Assembly (NCBI GenBank): GCA_913060875.1
Contig: CAJXSL010000001.1
Coordinates: 702,464-766,463 of the forward strand
DNA length: 64,000 nucleotides
From: an uncultured Desulfobacteraceae bacterium
GTDB lineage: Bacteria; Desulfobacterota; Desulfobacteria; Desulfobacterales; UBA5852
Direction of reading: 5' to 3'
Each line of letters opens with the position of its first letter. Within the stretch, counting starts at the first letter, position 1. The notes beneath the pieces were generated by a model, which saw only the letters and a program-made list of their open reading frames with translations, was not told the DNA's origin and searched no databases. This document shows positions 52,698 through 62,290 of the stretch, one piece after another. The translations under genes and the position numbers were made by a program.

Positions 52698-53069
52698 TCA
52701 GGACTTGTCCGTACTGCTCTTGTCCTTTTCCTTTTTCGCGGGGGCTGCCGCAGCCGCGCTGGAGGCCAGGGCGGACACGTTGGCGCGGACGACCTTGACC
52801 CGCACCTTGTCGGCAATTTCCACGGTGAGCGTAGCCTCGTCCAGACCCGTAATGCGACCGTAGATGCCGCCGTTGGTAATGATGCGATCGCCCTTTTTAA
52901 GATTGGTGATCATTTCCTTGTGTTCTTTATTGCGCTTTTGTTGGGGGCGGATGAGGAGAAAATAAAAAATCACGAACATGAGGATGATGGGGATCAATCC
53001 ACCAAAACCGCCGGCACCCTGCCCGGCGGCGGCTCCGCCCTGACCCATTGCATATGCGATACCTGTCAA
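52698..53069 (-). CDS. yajC: Preprotein translocase subunit YajC
   Basis: 123 residues from TTG 53069, chosen because AAGGAGG lies five bases upstream; the longer frame begins before that ribosome site. A Gly-rich N-terminus, one membrane helix (IPIILMFVIFYFLLIRPQQK) and the family segment 'KGDRIITNGGIYGRITGLDE' are present. The C-terminal tail is Ala/Lys rich. It is an accessory part of SecDF. Confidence 0.93.
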   Translation of the reverse strand: MTGIAYAMGQGGAAAGQGAGGFGGLIPIILMFVIFYFLLIRPQQKRNKEHKEMITNLKKGDRIITNGGIYGRITGLDEATLTVEIADKVRVKVVRANVSALASSAAAAAPAKKEKDKSSTDKS

Positions 53070-53324
53070 GATGACCTCCTTGGGGTTGTTGCTGCAAGCA
53101 GCCTGTCGTGATGTGCGCAATGACAGAACGCGGCGGCTGCCTGGCTTTAAAGAAGAGGCGCCCGCACGGCGCTCTCTTCCATCGGTTTCACAATCGTCAG
53201 CAGAATAAAATGGCGCTCATATACTGTAAAAGCACCATGAGGTCAAACATTTCTTATTCCCGGTCGCCGCGCCCGGATCGTCCGCCCTCCGATGCATGCG
53301 GCCGGCGCAGCTGGGGGCAATACG

Positions 53325-54110
53325 TCATTGCGCCGGTACCCAGAGGGTATCGCCGTCAAACTGGATGTGGTTGATATTCTGGTAATCCACCTGTTCCAGA
53401 AAGGCGAAAACCCGGTCCATTTTATAAATCACGATTTTGGTTTGGGGCTCGATCAGGTTCAAATTGTCACTGAACGTTTTTTCCTTGATGTTGTAGATGT
53501 ACACCATGTTCTCTGAAAATTTCAGCAATTTGCCGATGCCGGAACTGTAGCCGCCGCTCACGGGTTCGTCGGCCACCGGCGACAAGGTGACATTGCGGCG
53601 GTCGAAATAGTCCTTCAGAAAACGAAAATGGATATTCCAGATATTGTCGCCGGGCTGCACGATATAGATGCCGTAGCTTTCCGCCGGCTGGGGCATGGGC
53701 CGGCCATCGGGACCGATGGTCTCCTCGGCGATTTCCCCCAGTTTCAACTGGATTTGGCGCTGGATTTCCTTCATGGAGACGGTGACGTCGCCAACCTGGA
53801 TATTTTCATCTGACCGGGCAATGATATCAATACCTTCCCCCACTCCGAAGTCCTCTTTGCGCTGGGTCATGAGGGATTGCAGCGTGTCATCCGAGTCCAG
53901 TTTGCCGTAGTCGATAACAGGGGATTCCTTTTCCGCCGGTGCCGGTACCGATGCCGGTGTGTCGGCCGCCGGAACCGGTTCTGATTCGCGAACCATTATC
54001 CGCGGTTCCATCAAGATTTTGATTGCCACCAGAATGGCCAGCAGAACCAGGCCGGCCAGGGCAATGATGACCAGGGAGTTGGTTTTGCGGTTTTTGTGAT
54101 ATGCAACCAT
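53325..54110 (-). CDS. Membrane-anchored LysM-like protein
   Basis: 261 residues with an N-terminal membrane helix (about 13-33) and a Pro/Ala-rich linker (AADTPASVPAPAEK). A LysM-like segment lies near residue 150 (GIYIVQPGDNIWNIHFRFL). The C-terminus 'INHIQFDGDTLWVPAQ' also resembles the end of LysM-like modules. Probably faces the periplasm and binds peptidoglycan. It sits between rng and yajC in the minus-strand run. Confidence 0.75.
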   Translation of the reverse strand: MVAYHKNRKTNSLVIIALAGLVLLAILVAIKILMEPRIMVRESEPVPAADTPASVPAPAEKESPVIDYGKLDSDDTLQSLMTQRKEDFGVGEGIDIIARSDENIQVGDVTVSMKEIQRQIQLKLGEIAEETIGPDGRPMPQPAESYGIYIVQPGDNIWNIHFRFLKDYFDRRNVTLSPVADEPVSGGYSSGIGKLLKFSENMVYIYNIKEKTFSDNLNLIEPQTKIVIYKMDRVFAFLEQVDYQNINHIQFDGDTLWVPAQ

Positions 54111-54156
54111 GAGTAGATCCTTCCGCCCTCCAAAAGGTTATGCCGAGGATGGCCCC

Positions 54157-55617
54157 TTACTCGCAGGTGATCAGGCTTTCGCCCGGCACCATGTGATCGT
54201 CGGCTTCAATCCGGATGGCAAGATTCCTTTTTTCTTCGAGTTCCGTCAATTCTTTGCGTTTGCGGTTGAGCAGGTAATCCGCAACGCTGGCAGGTACCCG
54301 GCCCTTCAGGGTCTTGATGTCGCATTTGAGGCTTTCGAGACTGAGCTTGCGCAGAAAAGCCACCCCGAGGGTTTCGGTGGAAGGAACCTGCCCCCGGCCC
54401 CGGCAGTGCTCGCACTGTTGGTAGCTGCTGAATTCAATGGAGGGGTGAATGCGTTGACGGGACATCTCCAGCAGGCCAAACCGGGATATGCGCCCCACTT
54501 TGGTGCGGGCCTTGTCGGTTTTGAGATGGGTTTTCATGGCCCGTTCGACCTCGCTCCGGTTTTTACGGTCGCGCATGTCGATCAGGTCGACCACTATGAG
54601 CCCTCCCAGGTCGCGCAGCCGCAACTGCCGGGCCACCTCTTCCACCGCTTCCAGATTGGTGAGCAGGGCCGTATCTTCGATGGACCCCTTCTGGGTGGCT
54701 TTGCCCGAATTGACATCGATGGCCACCAGGGCTTCGGTCTGGGCAATGACGATGGACCCCCCGGATTTCAGCGGGACCCGACTGTCGTAGACGGTGGCGA
54801 TCTGGTTCTCCAGCTGAAACCGGGTAAAGATCGGCTTGGCCGCCTTGTGCTGCTTGACGATTTTGGTCTGCTTGGGGGATATGATCTTCATGAAATCTTT
54901 GATTTCCTGGTAGACGGTCGGGTCGTCCACCAGGATTTCCGAAACTTCCGGCGTGAAGTAGTCACGGATAGAGCGCACCACAAGATTGCGTTCTTTGTAT
55001 AACAGGTAGGGGGCCTCCACATCCATGACACGGCTCTTGATGGTCTTCCATAGACGCATCAGGTAGTTGAAATCTTTGGTGATGGCGGTTTTGGTGGCGC
55101 CCTTGGCAATCGTGCGCACGATGACGCCGAACCCTTCCGGGATGTTGAGGGTGTTGGTGATGTCTTTGAGACGCTGACGTTCTTCCTCGTCTTCGATCTT
55201 GCGCGAAATCCCGCAGGTTTCGTTGCCCGGCATGAGCACCAGCAGACGGCCGGCCAGGCTCAAATTGGTGGTCAGCATGGCGCCTTTGTTCATGATGGGG
55301 TCTTTGACCACTTGCACCAGCATTTCCTGGCCCTTGCGCACCAGTTTGGAGATGTCCTGGCCGCCGCTCTCGACATCGTTAAAATAGTCATAATGGATTT
55401 CCTGGATTTGCAGAAATCCATTGCGTTCCGCACCGTAATCAATAAAGACGGCCTGCAAACTGGGTTCGATCCGGGTGATGGTGGCCTTGTAGATGTTGCC
55501 CTGGGTGATCTCGATGCTGGCGCTTTCGATCTGAAATTCTTCCAGTTTGCTGTCTTTGACTTTGGCGATGCGACATTCTTCCGTGTCAACGGCGTTGATT
55601 AGAATCTTGCTGCTCAT
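54157..55617 (-). CDS. rng: Ribonuclease G/E family endonuclease
   Basis: 486 residues. S1 domain at about 40-120 (GNIYKATITRIEPSLQAVFI). The 5'-sensor and DNase-like core carries catalytic Asp sites 'LVAIDVNSGKA' and 'GGLIVVDLIDMRDR'. The zinc-link Cys pair is CEHCRGRG. The short form without the long C-terminal tail is RNase G-like. It processes 5' ends of rRNA and mRNA. ATG 55617 overlaps nothing. Confidence 0.93.
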   Translation of the reverse strand: MSSKILINAVDTEECRIAKVKDSKLEEFQIESASIEITQGNIYKATITRIEPSLQAVFIDYGAERNGFLQIQEIHYDYFNDVESGGQDISKLVRKGQEMLVQVVKDPIMNKGAMLTTNLSLAGRLLVLMPGNETCGISRKIEDEEERQRLKDITNTLNIPEGFGVIVRTIAKGATKTAITKDFNYLMRLWKTIKSRVMDVEAPYLLYKERNLVVRSIRDYFTPEVSEILVDDPTVYQEIKDFMKIISPKQTKIVKQHKAAKPIFTRFQLENQIATVYDSRVPLKSGGSIVIAQTEALVAIDVNSGKATQKGSIEDTALLTNLEAVEEVARQLRLRDLGGLIVVDLIDMRDRKNRSEVERAMKTHLKTDKARTKVGRISRFGLLEMSRQRIHPSIEFSSYQQCEHCRGRGQVPSTETLGVAFLRKLSLESLKCDIKTLKGRVPASVADYLLNRKRKELTELEEKRNLAIRIEADDHMVPGESLITCE

Positions 55618-56166
55618 AGGGGTTGTGTCCTTGTGAGTCGTGTAGCGGGAAATGGGGTGGTTCGGGCATCGGTCTGCCGCCGGCCGCCATGCCGGTGGGC
55701 TCCAGGTCCGAATAAAATTGTCTGTGTTGGCGCAAAAAAATGCGTTTCAGGCGGCCTTTCCGTGTCCGGGCCTGTGGTTTGCCGATCAGAAAACCTCAGG
55801 GTTGCCGGGGTAGCGCTTCGCCGGGTGCGTCCATCCTGTTGACGATGTCGCCCCGGTGCGTTTGATCTGATGTTTTATGTAAACGATATAAATAGGCAAT
55901 TGGTGCCATCAAGTCAAACAGTTTTAGTCCGTACGGTGAAACGGGAGGCCCGCGGCGATGGCCTTAACCACGGGAAAGGAGGGGGGGGGGAAGGGTATCC
56001 CGGCGGGGCGTCGAGGGGAGACGGCAAGGCCAAGCGGGTTGCTATTTGTGATGCATTATGGCATGGAGATCATTTGCCCACCGGGCGTTCGGGCAGCAAC
56101 CAGCGCGGGCTTGCCGGACGCGTGATTGAGAAAATATGCGGATTTATCTGGAGGCAGGCAGACATC
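55618..56166. other. Non-coding region upstream of leuS with a ten-G tract
   Basis: 550 bases between divergent rng and leuS. A possible leuS promoter is TTGATC (55862-55867), 17 nt, GATATA (55885-55890). A run of ten G (55981-55990) lies about 180 nt before leuS. I see no T-box motif and no leucine-rich leader. A long open frame through here joins leuS, but it starts far upstream and reads through the G-run, so it is not taken as coding. Confidence 0.5.
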
Positions 56167-58758
56167 ATGGATGAGCGTTACGATCCCCTGAGCATCGAAA
56201 CCAAATGGCAACAGTGGTGGGAGACGTCCGGCTTGTTTAAAGTCGACGACGATGCCACCCGGAAAAAATATTATCTTTTGGAAATGTTTCCCTACCCCTC
56301 GGGTAAAATTCACATGGGGCACGTGCGCAATTACACCATCGGTGACGTGGTGGCCCGCTACAAACGCATGCGCGGGTTCAATGTCCTGCACCCCATGGGA
56401 TGGGACGCCTTTGGCATGCCGGCCGAGAATGCCGCCATCGCCAACAACACCCACCCGGCCAAATGGACCTATGCCAATATCGACGCCATGCGTGACCAGT
56501 TGCAGCGCCTGGGATTTTCCTATGACTGGAGTCGGGAAATCGCGACGTGCCGCCCGGAATACTACCGCTGGGAACAGTGGCTGTTCCTGAAAATGCTGGA
56601 AAAGGGCATGGCCTACCGCAAGGAGTCCTACGTCAACTGGTGTGATCCCTGTCAGACGGTTCTGGCCAACGAGCAGGTGGAAGCCGGCATGTGCTGGCGA
56701 TGCGGGCAGCCGGTGCGCCAGAAAAAACTCTGGCAGTGGTTTTTCCGCATTTCCGATTATGCCGAGGATCTCCTGGTGCATTGCGATCAGCTTCCGGGGT
56801 GGCCCGACAAGGTTCTGACCATGCAGAAAAACTGGATCGGCAAAAGTCTGGGGGCTGAGATCCGGTTTCCGGTAGAGGGCTCGGAGGAGGTCATCACCGT
56901 GTTTACCACCCGGCACGACACGGTGTTCGGCGCGACTTTCATGTGCCTGGCGCCGGAGCACCCCCTGGTGGGCAAGCTTGCCCGCAATACGCCCCAGGAA
57001 GCGGAGGTGCAGGCCTTTGTGGAGCGCATCGCCATGCAGGACCGTTCCGACCGCGGGCTGGAAAAATATGAGAAGGAGGGCGTTTTCACCGGGGCCTATT
57101 GCATCAATCCCGTCAACAATCGCCGGATGCCGATCTACTCGGCCAATTTCGCCCTGATGGAGTACGGTACCGGTGCTGTCATGTCTGTTCCGGCTCACGA
57201 TCAGCGCGATTTTGATTTCGCCCGCAAATACGGGCTGGAGATCGTCGTGGTGATCGACCGGGAGGACGATCCCCTGGATGCCGCCACCATGACGGAGGCC
57301 TATTCCCAGGACGGCGCCATGGTGAATTCGGGCGAATTTGACGGCCAGCCCAACCGCCAGGCCATGGCGGCGATCGCCACCCATCTCGAAAACCATGGCC
57401 TGGGCCGCAAAACCGTCAATTTCCGCCTGCGCGACTGGGGCATTTCCCGCCAGCGGTACTGGGGCGCCCCGATTCCGGTGGTCTATTGCGAAGACTGCGG
57501 TGTGGTTCCCGTACCCGAGGACGAACTGCCGATCCTTCTGCCCGAAGACGTGGACCTGCTGGAAGGCGGCAAGTCGCCGTTGCCTGATCTGGAGGATTTT
57601 CGCCGCACCACCTGCCCCCGCTGCGGCCGGAAGGACAGCCGCCGGGAAACCGATACCATGGACACGTTTGTGGAATCGTCCTGGTATTTCGAGCGTTACT
57701 GCAGCCCGCGCTGTACGACGGGCATGTTCGACAAAGACGCCGTGGACTATTGGATGCCGGTCGACCAGTACATCGGCGGGGTGGAGCATGCGGTGCTGCA
57801 CCTGCTGTACTCCCGCTATTTCACGCGTGTCTTGAAGGATTTCGGGCTGACCCGGTTCAAGGAGCCGTTCACCCGCCTGCTGACCCAGGGGATGGTCTGC
57901 AAGGAAACCGTGGCCTGTCCGGAGCATGGCTTCCTCTTTCCGGATGATGTCGCGGAAAAGGACGGTCAGCGTACCTGTCGGTTGTGTGGCCGGGAGGTCA
58001 CGGTGGGACGGGTCGAGAAAATGTCCAAATCCAAGAAGAATGTCATCGACCCCACGACCCTGCTCGATCAATACGGGGCCGATACGACACGGCTGTTCTG
58101 CCTGTTCGCCGCGCCGCCCGAACGGGATCTGGAATGGAGTGCCCAGGGAGTCGACGGCGGCTACCGGTTCCTGAACCGCGTGTGGCGGCTTGTCTGGCAC
58201 TGGCTGGCGGTCATCGACGGCGTGGCCCCTTTCGATGGCGACGATGCGGTCCTGTCTGCCCCCCTGAGGAACCTCTTTAAAAAGGTGCATCAGGTGACGC
58301 ACAAGGTCACCCACGACATCGAGGACCGTTTCCATTTCAATACGGCCATTAGCGCCGTCATGGAATTGGTCAACATGTTTTCGGGCGATGCCATCAAGCC
58401 CGCCTCCGATGACGAAGCGGGGGTTGTCCGGCTGGCGCTGGAGCGCATCGCCCTGCTTTTAGCCCCCATCGTGCCCCATTTTGCGGAGGAAATCTGGGCG
58501 CACCTGGGGCATGCCCCCAGCATCCTGGAGGCATCTTGGCCCTCCTACCGGGAAGCGGCCCTGTCACGGGACGAATGGGTTATTGTCGTCCAGGTCAATG
58601 GCAAACTGCGCAGCCGCCTGACGGTGGATGCGGGCACCGACAAGAAGGTGATCGAAGAACAGGCCCTGGCAGATGAACGCGCCCGCAAATTTATCGGGGA
58701 CAAACCGGTGCGCAAGGTCATCGTGGTGCCGGGTAAACTGGTGAACATCGTTGTATAG
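56167..58758 (+). CDS. leuS: Leucyl-tRNA synthetase
   Basis: 863 residues from ATG 56167 (ribosome site GGAGG at 56149-56153). Class I motifs: the HIGH-type sequence [20 protein letters not shown] and KMSKS in [14 protein letters not shown]. The CP1 editing region has '[20 protein letters not shown]'. A zinc-like Cys set is present (CPRCGRKD, and CRLCGRE). The tRNA-binding C-terminal domain ends in '[10 protein letters not shown]'. Charges tRNA-Leu. Downstream lptE follows after 13 nt, as in enterobacteria. Confidence 0.96.
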   Translation: MDERYDPLSIETKWQQWWETSGLFKVDDDATRKKYYLLEMFPYPSGKIHMGHVRNYTIGDVVARYKRMRGFNVLHPMGWDAFGMPAENAAIANNTHPAKWTYANIDAMRDQLQRLGFSYDWSREIATCRPEYYRWEQWLFLKMLEKGMAYRKESYVNWCDPCQTVLANEQVEAGMCWRCGQPVRQKKLWQWFFRISDYAEDLLVHCDQLPGWPDKVLTMQKNWIGKSLGAEIRFPVEGSEEVITVFTTRHDTVFGATFMCLAPEHPLVGKLARNTPQEAEVQAFVERIAMQDRSDRGLEKYEKEGVFTGAYCINPVNNRRMPIYSANFALMEYGTGAVMSVPAHDQRDFDFARKYGLEIVVVIDREDDPLDAATMTEAYSQDGAMVNSGEFDGQPNRQAMAAIATHLENHGLGRKTVNFRLRDWGISRQRYWGAPIPVVYCEDCGVVPVPEDELPILLPEDVDLLEGGKSPLPDLEDFRRTTCPRCGRKDSRRETDTMDTFVESSWYFERYCSPRCTTGMFDKDAVDYWMPVDQYIGGVEHAVLHLLYSRYFTRVLKDFGLTRFKEPFTRLLTQGMVCKETVACPEHGFLFPDDVAEKDGQRTCRLCGREVTVGRVEKMSKSKKNVIDPTTLLDQYGADTTRLFCLFAAPPERDLEWSAQGVDGGYRFLNRVWRLVWHWLAVIDGVAPFDGDDAVLSAPLRNLFKKVHQVTHKVTHDIEDRFHFNTAISAVMELVNMFSGDAIKPASDDEAGVVRLALERIALLLAPIVPHFAEEIWAHLGHAPSILEASWPSYREAALSRDEWVIVVQVNGKLRSRLTVDAGTDKKVIEEQALADERARKFIGDKPVRKVIVVPGKLVNIVV

Positions 58759-58771
58759 AAAGCGGTCGACC

Positions 58772-59329
58772 ATGCCAACAAGACGACCGGAAACCGCCTT
58801 TGTACGGCGGTTTCCCAAAGGGCCTGCCGCAGTCAGGATCATTTTGGTTCTGCTGGCGGCCTTTGCCCTGAACAGCTGTGGGTACCGTTTCAGCGGCGAC
58901 CGGGATCCCGTGATCCATGTAAAGACCGTTCATATTCCCCCCCTGAAAAACACCACCACCAAGGTGGGGATTGAAACCCTTTTCACCAATGATTTGATTT
59001 TTGAAGTGAACCGGCCCGGGGTTTCCGAGGTGGTGGACCGTCCTGGGGCTGAAGCCGTACTGGAAGGGGTGATTCGGGATCTTCGGACCGGATCGGTATC
59101 CCGCCGCAACATTACCACCACGTTGGAGCGCCGGGTCAGCGTCTCGGTGGATCTTTTACTGAAAGACCGTCGCGGAAAAGTGCTTTGGAAAAGCAGTTTG
59201 AGTGACAGCGAGGAATATACGGTTCTGTCAGATAAAACCAGCACGGAAGGCAATCTGCGCCGGGCACTGGCAGTTGTCTCCCGCCGCCTGGCGGAAAAAT
59301 TCCACTATCGGTTCACCGCGTCGTTTTGA
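58772..59329 (+). CDS. lptE: LPS-assembly lipoprotein LptE
   Basis: 185 residues from ATG 58772; a TTG at 58751 is upstream and inside leuS. Signal peptide with lipobox LNSC, then GYRFSGDRDPVIHVKTVHIP. The middle 'NTTTKVGIETLFTNDLIFEV' and the region 'GVIRDLRTGSVSRRNITTTL' match LptE. It plugs LptD in the outer membrane for LPS insertion. The leuS-lptE order is conserved in proteobacteria. Confidence 0.85.
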   Translation: MPTRRPETAFVRRFPKGPAAVRIILVLLAAFALNSCGYRFSGDRDPVIHVKTVHIPPLKNTTTKVGIETLFTNDLIFEVNRPGVSEVVDRPGAEAVLEGVIRDLRTGSVSRRNITTTLERRVSVSVDLLLKDRRGKVLWKSSLSDSEEYTVLSDKTSTEGNLRRALAVVSRRLAEKFHYRFTASF

Positions 59330-59337
59330 AACAGCAA

Positions 59338-59366
59338 ACGCATGACAACGAAGCGTTGCCATGCGT
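59338..59366 (-). terminator. Hairpin at the 3' end of rpsT
   Basis: ACGCATG (59338-59344) and CAACG (59346-59350) pair with CGTTG (59354-59358) and CATGCGT (59360-59366) across a 3-nt loop. On the minus strand it comes 32 nt after the rpsT stop and is followed by a modest T-rich stretch (TTTGCTGTTT). It probably ends rpsT. Confidence 0.6.
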
Positions 59367-59397
59367 CGGGGTATCAAGCGGTTCCGTCGGCGAGATT

Positions 59398-59664
59398 TTA
59401 GGCCTGGGAGGCCTTGACCAGACGGGACAGACGGGAAATTTTGCGTGCAGCGGTTTTGCGATGATAGACGCCTTTTTTGGCGGCTTTGTCGATGGCGGAC
59501 TGGGCCAGTTTCAGCTGCTCCGGTCCCTGGGCGGTATCTTCGCCGGCTGCGGAGGCGCGTACGTTTTTGACAATACCTTTGATCCGGGTTTTGACGGAAC
59601 GGTTGCGCAGACGCCGGACCTCGTTCTGCAAGGCTCGCTTTTTCGCCGATTTATGATTGGCCAA
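59398..59664 (-). CDS. rpsT: 30S ribosomal protein S20
   Basis: 88 residues from ATG 59664. The basic helical protein has the family start MANHKSAKKRALQNEVRR and the pattern 'KAAKKGVYHRKTAARKISRL'. It binds 16S rRNA. The gene lies divergently from murJ, as in many proteobacteria. Confidence 0.96.
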   Translation of the reverse strand: MANHKSAKKRALQNEVRRLRNRSVKTRIKGIVKNVRASAAGEDTAQGPEQLKLAQSAIDKAAKKGVYHRKTAARKISRLSRLVKASQA

Positions 59665-59819
59665 GGTCGAATCTCCTTTGATTGATTTTCGTGAATTTGC
59701 CTACCTAACGGAATCGAGATGAATTGTCAAGCACCGAATCATGAATTTCCTCATATTAATACACCGCCCTTCATCGGCAAGAAGCTTGCCGGTGGTACCT
59801 ACTGACATCGGGCCAACCC

Positions 59820-61427
59820 GTGCACACATCCCCAACTGACACGAGGCCCCTGCCAGGCCAGGCTGCCGGTGCCCGGGACGCCGGGGTCGTGGTAACGGCC
59901 ACATTCGTGAGCCGGATCCTTGGGTACGTCCGGGATATGCTGATTGCCTGGAGCTTTGGGGCCGGTGTTTACGCCGATGCGTTTATCGTTGCCTTTCGTA
60001 TCCCCAACCTGTCACGGCGTCTTGTGGGGGAAGGGGCGCTTGGCATGGCCTTCATACCGGTTTTTCACGACCATGCCCGGCGACGGGGGTTGGCGGCGGC
60101 GATGGATCTGGCCGTTGTTGTATTTCGCCGCCTGGCGCTGATCCTGGCGATCCTGGTGATCATAGGAGCCTTGGCAAGTCCGGCCATTGTGCGGGGGCTC
60201 GCACCCGGTTTCGAAGCATCGGGAGATCAGTTCCAACTGACCGTTCAGTTGACCCGCATTATGTTTCCCTACGTGCTGCTGGTGGGATTGGTGGCCCTGA
60301 GTATGGGTATCCTAAATGCCATGGGCCATTTTATGGCCCCCGCCCTGGCGCCGGTAGCCCTCAATGTGGCCATGATCGTCGCCATCATGGCTGGTGTCTG
60401 GATGGTGCCATCCATGACCCTGCGCACCATATTCCTGGCGGTCGGGGTTGTCGTGGGCGGTCTCATGCAGCTGGTGATCCAGTTGCCGGCCCTGGGCCGC
60501 CACGGTATCCGGTTCCGGCGCAGGGCCCGTTTGGCATCCGGTGTCCTGGGGCACTTCGGTCGTTCGGCCCTGCCGGTCATGTTAGGAGGGGCAACCTACC
60601 AGGTCAACGTTGTGCTCGGAACCCTGCTGGCCTCTTACCTGGCTGTGGGCAGCGTGTCGTCCCTGTTTTATGCGGATCGTCTGGTCCAGTTTCCCCTGGG
60701 CATTTTTGCCATTTCCGCGGTAACGGTGATAATGCCCGATCTGTCCCGGAAAGCGGCCGCGCAGGATCTGGAGGCCATGAAACAGATCCTGCGGCAATCC
60801 CTGATGCACGTGGGGTTTGTTGTTGTGCCGGCCATGGCGGGGTTGATCGTTTTGCGTGAGCCCATCGTGGCAATTTTGTTTGAAAGAGGCGCTTTTGATA
60901 GTAATTCCACCCGTTTGACGGCCGATGCGCTCCTGTGGTATAGTACGGGATTATGGGCCTACGCGGCCTTGCGCATTCTCCTGGCCATGTTTTATGCCCT
61001 CCAGGACGCTTACCGTCCCCTGACGGCAGCGGTTTTGAGTGTCGGCGCCAACCTGGCGGGCGGTCTTCTGCTGATGCACATCATGGGGCACGGGGGTATT
61101 GCACTGGCCGCCGCCCTGGCGGCCATGGTGAACGTGGTCCTGCTGGTGGTCATGCTCAGGCGAAAAATCGGGCCTCTTGGCGGACGGAAGATGTTGCCTG
61201 CCGCCGGTCGGATTCTGGGATGCTCTCTCTTGATGGGGGCAGGGGTTCACTGGCTGGATACCGGGTTGCAAACAATGACGGCTCCCGGCGTTATGTTTCA
61301 AATCGGCCGTTTGGGTTGCGGTATTACTTCAGGCGTGGTGATGTATACCGTCGCTTCGTTTTGTTGCCGCAGCCCGGAATTGCATACCTTCTGCCAGATG
61401 GTCTGGCGACGGAAAAAGGTGCCATGA
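59820..61427 (+). CDS. murJ: Lipid II flippase MurJ
   Basis: 535 residues from GTG 59820; the ribosome site is weak. About 14 membrane helices. Family motifs: 'TFVSRILGYVRDMLIAWSFG', 'YADAFIVAFRIPNLSRRLVG', 'EGALGMAFIPVF' and 'YADRLVQFPLGIFAIS'. It flips lipid II across the inner membrane for peptidoglycan synthesis. The stop overlaps the ftsB-like start by ATGA. Confidence 0.94.
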   Translation: MHTSPTDTRPLPGQAAGARDAGVVVTATFVSRILGYVRDMLIAWSFGAGVYADAFIVAFRIPNLSRRLVGEGALGMAFIPVFHDHARRRGLAAAMDLAVVVFRRLALILAILVIIGALASPAIVRGLAPGFEASGDQFQLTVQLTRIMFPYVLLVGLVALSMGILNAMGHFMAPALAPVALNVAMIVAIMAGVWMVPSMTLRTIFLAVGVVVGGLMQLVIQLPALGRHGIRFRRRARLASGVLGHFGRSALPVMLGGATYQVNVVLGTLLASYLAVGSVSSLFYADRLVQFPLGIFAISAVTVIMPDLSRKAAAQDLEAMKQILRQSLMHVGFVVVPAMAGLIVLREPIVAILFERGAFDSNSTRLTADALLWYSTGLWAYAALRILLAMFYALQDAYRPLTAAVLSVGANLAGGLLLMHIMGHGGIALAAALAAMVNVVLLVVMLRRKIGPLGGRKMLPAAGRILGCSLLMGAGVHWLDTGLQTMTAPGVMFQIGRLGCGITSGVVMYTVASFCCRSPELHTFCQMVWRRKKVP

Positions 61428-61747
61428 ATACCCGACAAAGCATTGCGATCACCTGTGCCATCGTGGGCCTTTTTATATTCCTGCTCGTGATTGTTTTTGG
61501 CGACAAGGGGTTGGCTGATCTGCATCTGGTACGACTGGAACGCGATCGTCTGGCGGATAAAAACCAGGCCTTGCTGAAGGAAAATTTGGCCCGTTTCACC
61601 GAAAAGGATCGCCTGGAAAACGATTCGTTTTATGTTGAACATGTCGCCCGCACTGAACTGGGGCTGGTGGCGGAAGAGGAGCTTATCTTCATCGCTCCGG
61701 GGGACACAACGGCGGAGAGGGCGTCTTCCGGTTCGGCTAAGCCCTGA
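61424..61747 (+). CDS. FtsB/DivIC-type septum formation initiator
   Basis: 107 residues from ATG 61424, overlapping murJ by 4 nt. One membrane helix (ITCAIVGLFIFLLVIVF), then a coiled coil (LVRLERDRLADKNQALLKEN) and the family segment 'DSFYVEHVARTELGLVAEEE'. It matches the FtsB/DivIC family of division proteins. The position after murJ fits a cell-wall role. Confidence 0.85.
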   Translation: MNTRQSIAITCAIVGLFIFLLVIVFGDKGLADLHLVRLERDRLADKNQALLKENLARFTEKDRLENDSFYVEHVARTELGLVAEEELIFIAPGDTTAERASSGSAKP

Positions 61748-61831
61748 TGCTGGTCGTCAATCGTGCCCGTTGGATCAAGGCCGGGCCGATGCCACCGGGC
61801 AAACCTACGAAACCCTGCGGATCTATCGATT

Positions 61832-62098
61832 ATGGCAGTCGAAAAAGAATTTGAGACCGAAACCATGGCACAGATCTATGCGGATCAGGGCCATTATGAA
61901 AAGGCGGCGGCGATTTATCGACGGCTGCTGCAGGAGGCGCCCGAGCGCGCAGACCTTAGCGATCGACTGAAGGCAACTGAAGATTTGGCGAAGACTTCCG
62001 CCGGCCAGCGTTTGTCCAACCAGTTCGGCGCATGGGTTCAGCTTCTGTTGAAGAAAAAACAGATCGACAAATTGCGCAACCTGCGCAAATCAGAGTAA
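61832..62098 (+). CDS. Small TPR protein
   Basis: 88 residues from ATG 61832. Starts MAVEKEFETETMAQIYADQG and holds one TPR-like repeat (HYEKAAAIYRRLLQEAPER), followed by a basic helical tail. A longer frame from 61763 lacks a better ribosome site. It may be in the murJ-ftsB transcript. The function is unknown. Confidence 0.65.
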   Translation: MAVEKEFETETMAQIYADQGHYEKAAAIYRRLLQEAPERADLSDRLKATEDLAKTSAGQRLSNQFGAWVQLLLKKKQIDKLRNLRKSE

Positions 62099-62130
62099 AG
62101 GCTACCGGCCGGCATGCGTTATTTGATTCG

Positions 62131-62213
62131 AAAAGGGCAAATCCGTTGAAAGACGGAGACGCAAAACCACGGGTCTAAAGCCGACAGGTTAGGACAGCCG
62201 GGTTGCCGAAGGT
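62131..62213 (+). promoter_or_regulatory. Second cyclic-di-GMP-I (GEMM) riboswitch
   Basis: Conserved GEMM-I order: 'AAAGGGCAAATCCG', loop TTGAAAGA, 'CGGAGACGCAAAACCACGGG', then 'TCTAAAGCCGACAGGTTAGG', 'ACAGCCGGGTTGCCGAAGG'. It is closer to the textbook consensus (GACGCAAA-CCACGGG) than the one at 3895. It precedes the unknown gene at 62291. Confidence 0.9.
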
Positions 62214-62225
62214 CAAACCGCGGAG

Positions 62226-62264
62226 AAAGCCCTTGGTCATGGATGGCCGGGGCTTTATGCTTTT
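62226..62264 (+). terminator. Riboswitch-linked terminator hairpin
   Basis: AAAGCCC (62226-62232) pairs with GGGCTTT (62250-62256), with an inner GGTC/GGCC stem, followed by ATGCTTTT. GCCCTT (62229-62234) can instead pair with AAGGGC (62133-62138) at the 5' side of the aptamer, which would oppose the terminator. Two alternative folds are visible; the sign of control is inferred. Confidence 0.5.
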
Positions 62265-62290
62265 GGATTCCGCTGAGGATCAGAATTGCG

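Noticed and set aside
55870-56166. In-frame N-terminal extension of leuS by 99 codons
   Set aside because: It reads through the ten-G run, is Gly/Arg-rich without similarity to LeuRS, and the ribosome site GGAGG plus normal N-terminus ([15 protein letters not shown]) support ATG 56167.
55618-56166. T-box or leader peptide upstream of leuS
   Set aside because: No T-box sequence and no leucine-rich short frame with a ribosome site were found.
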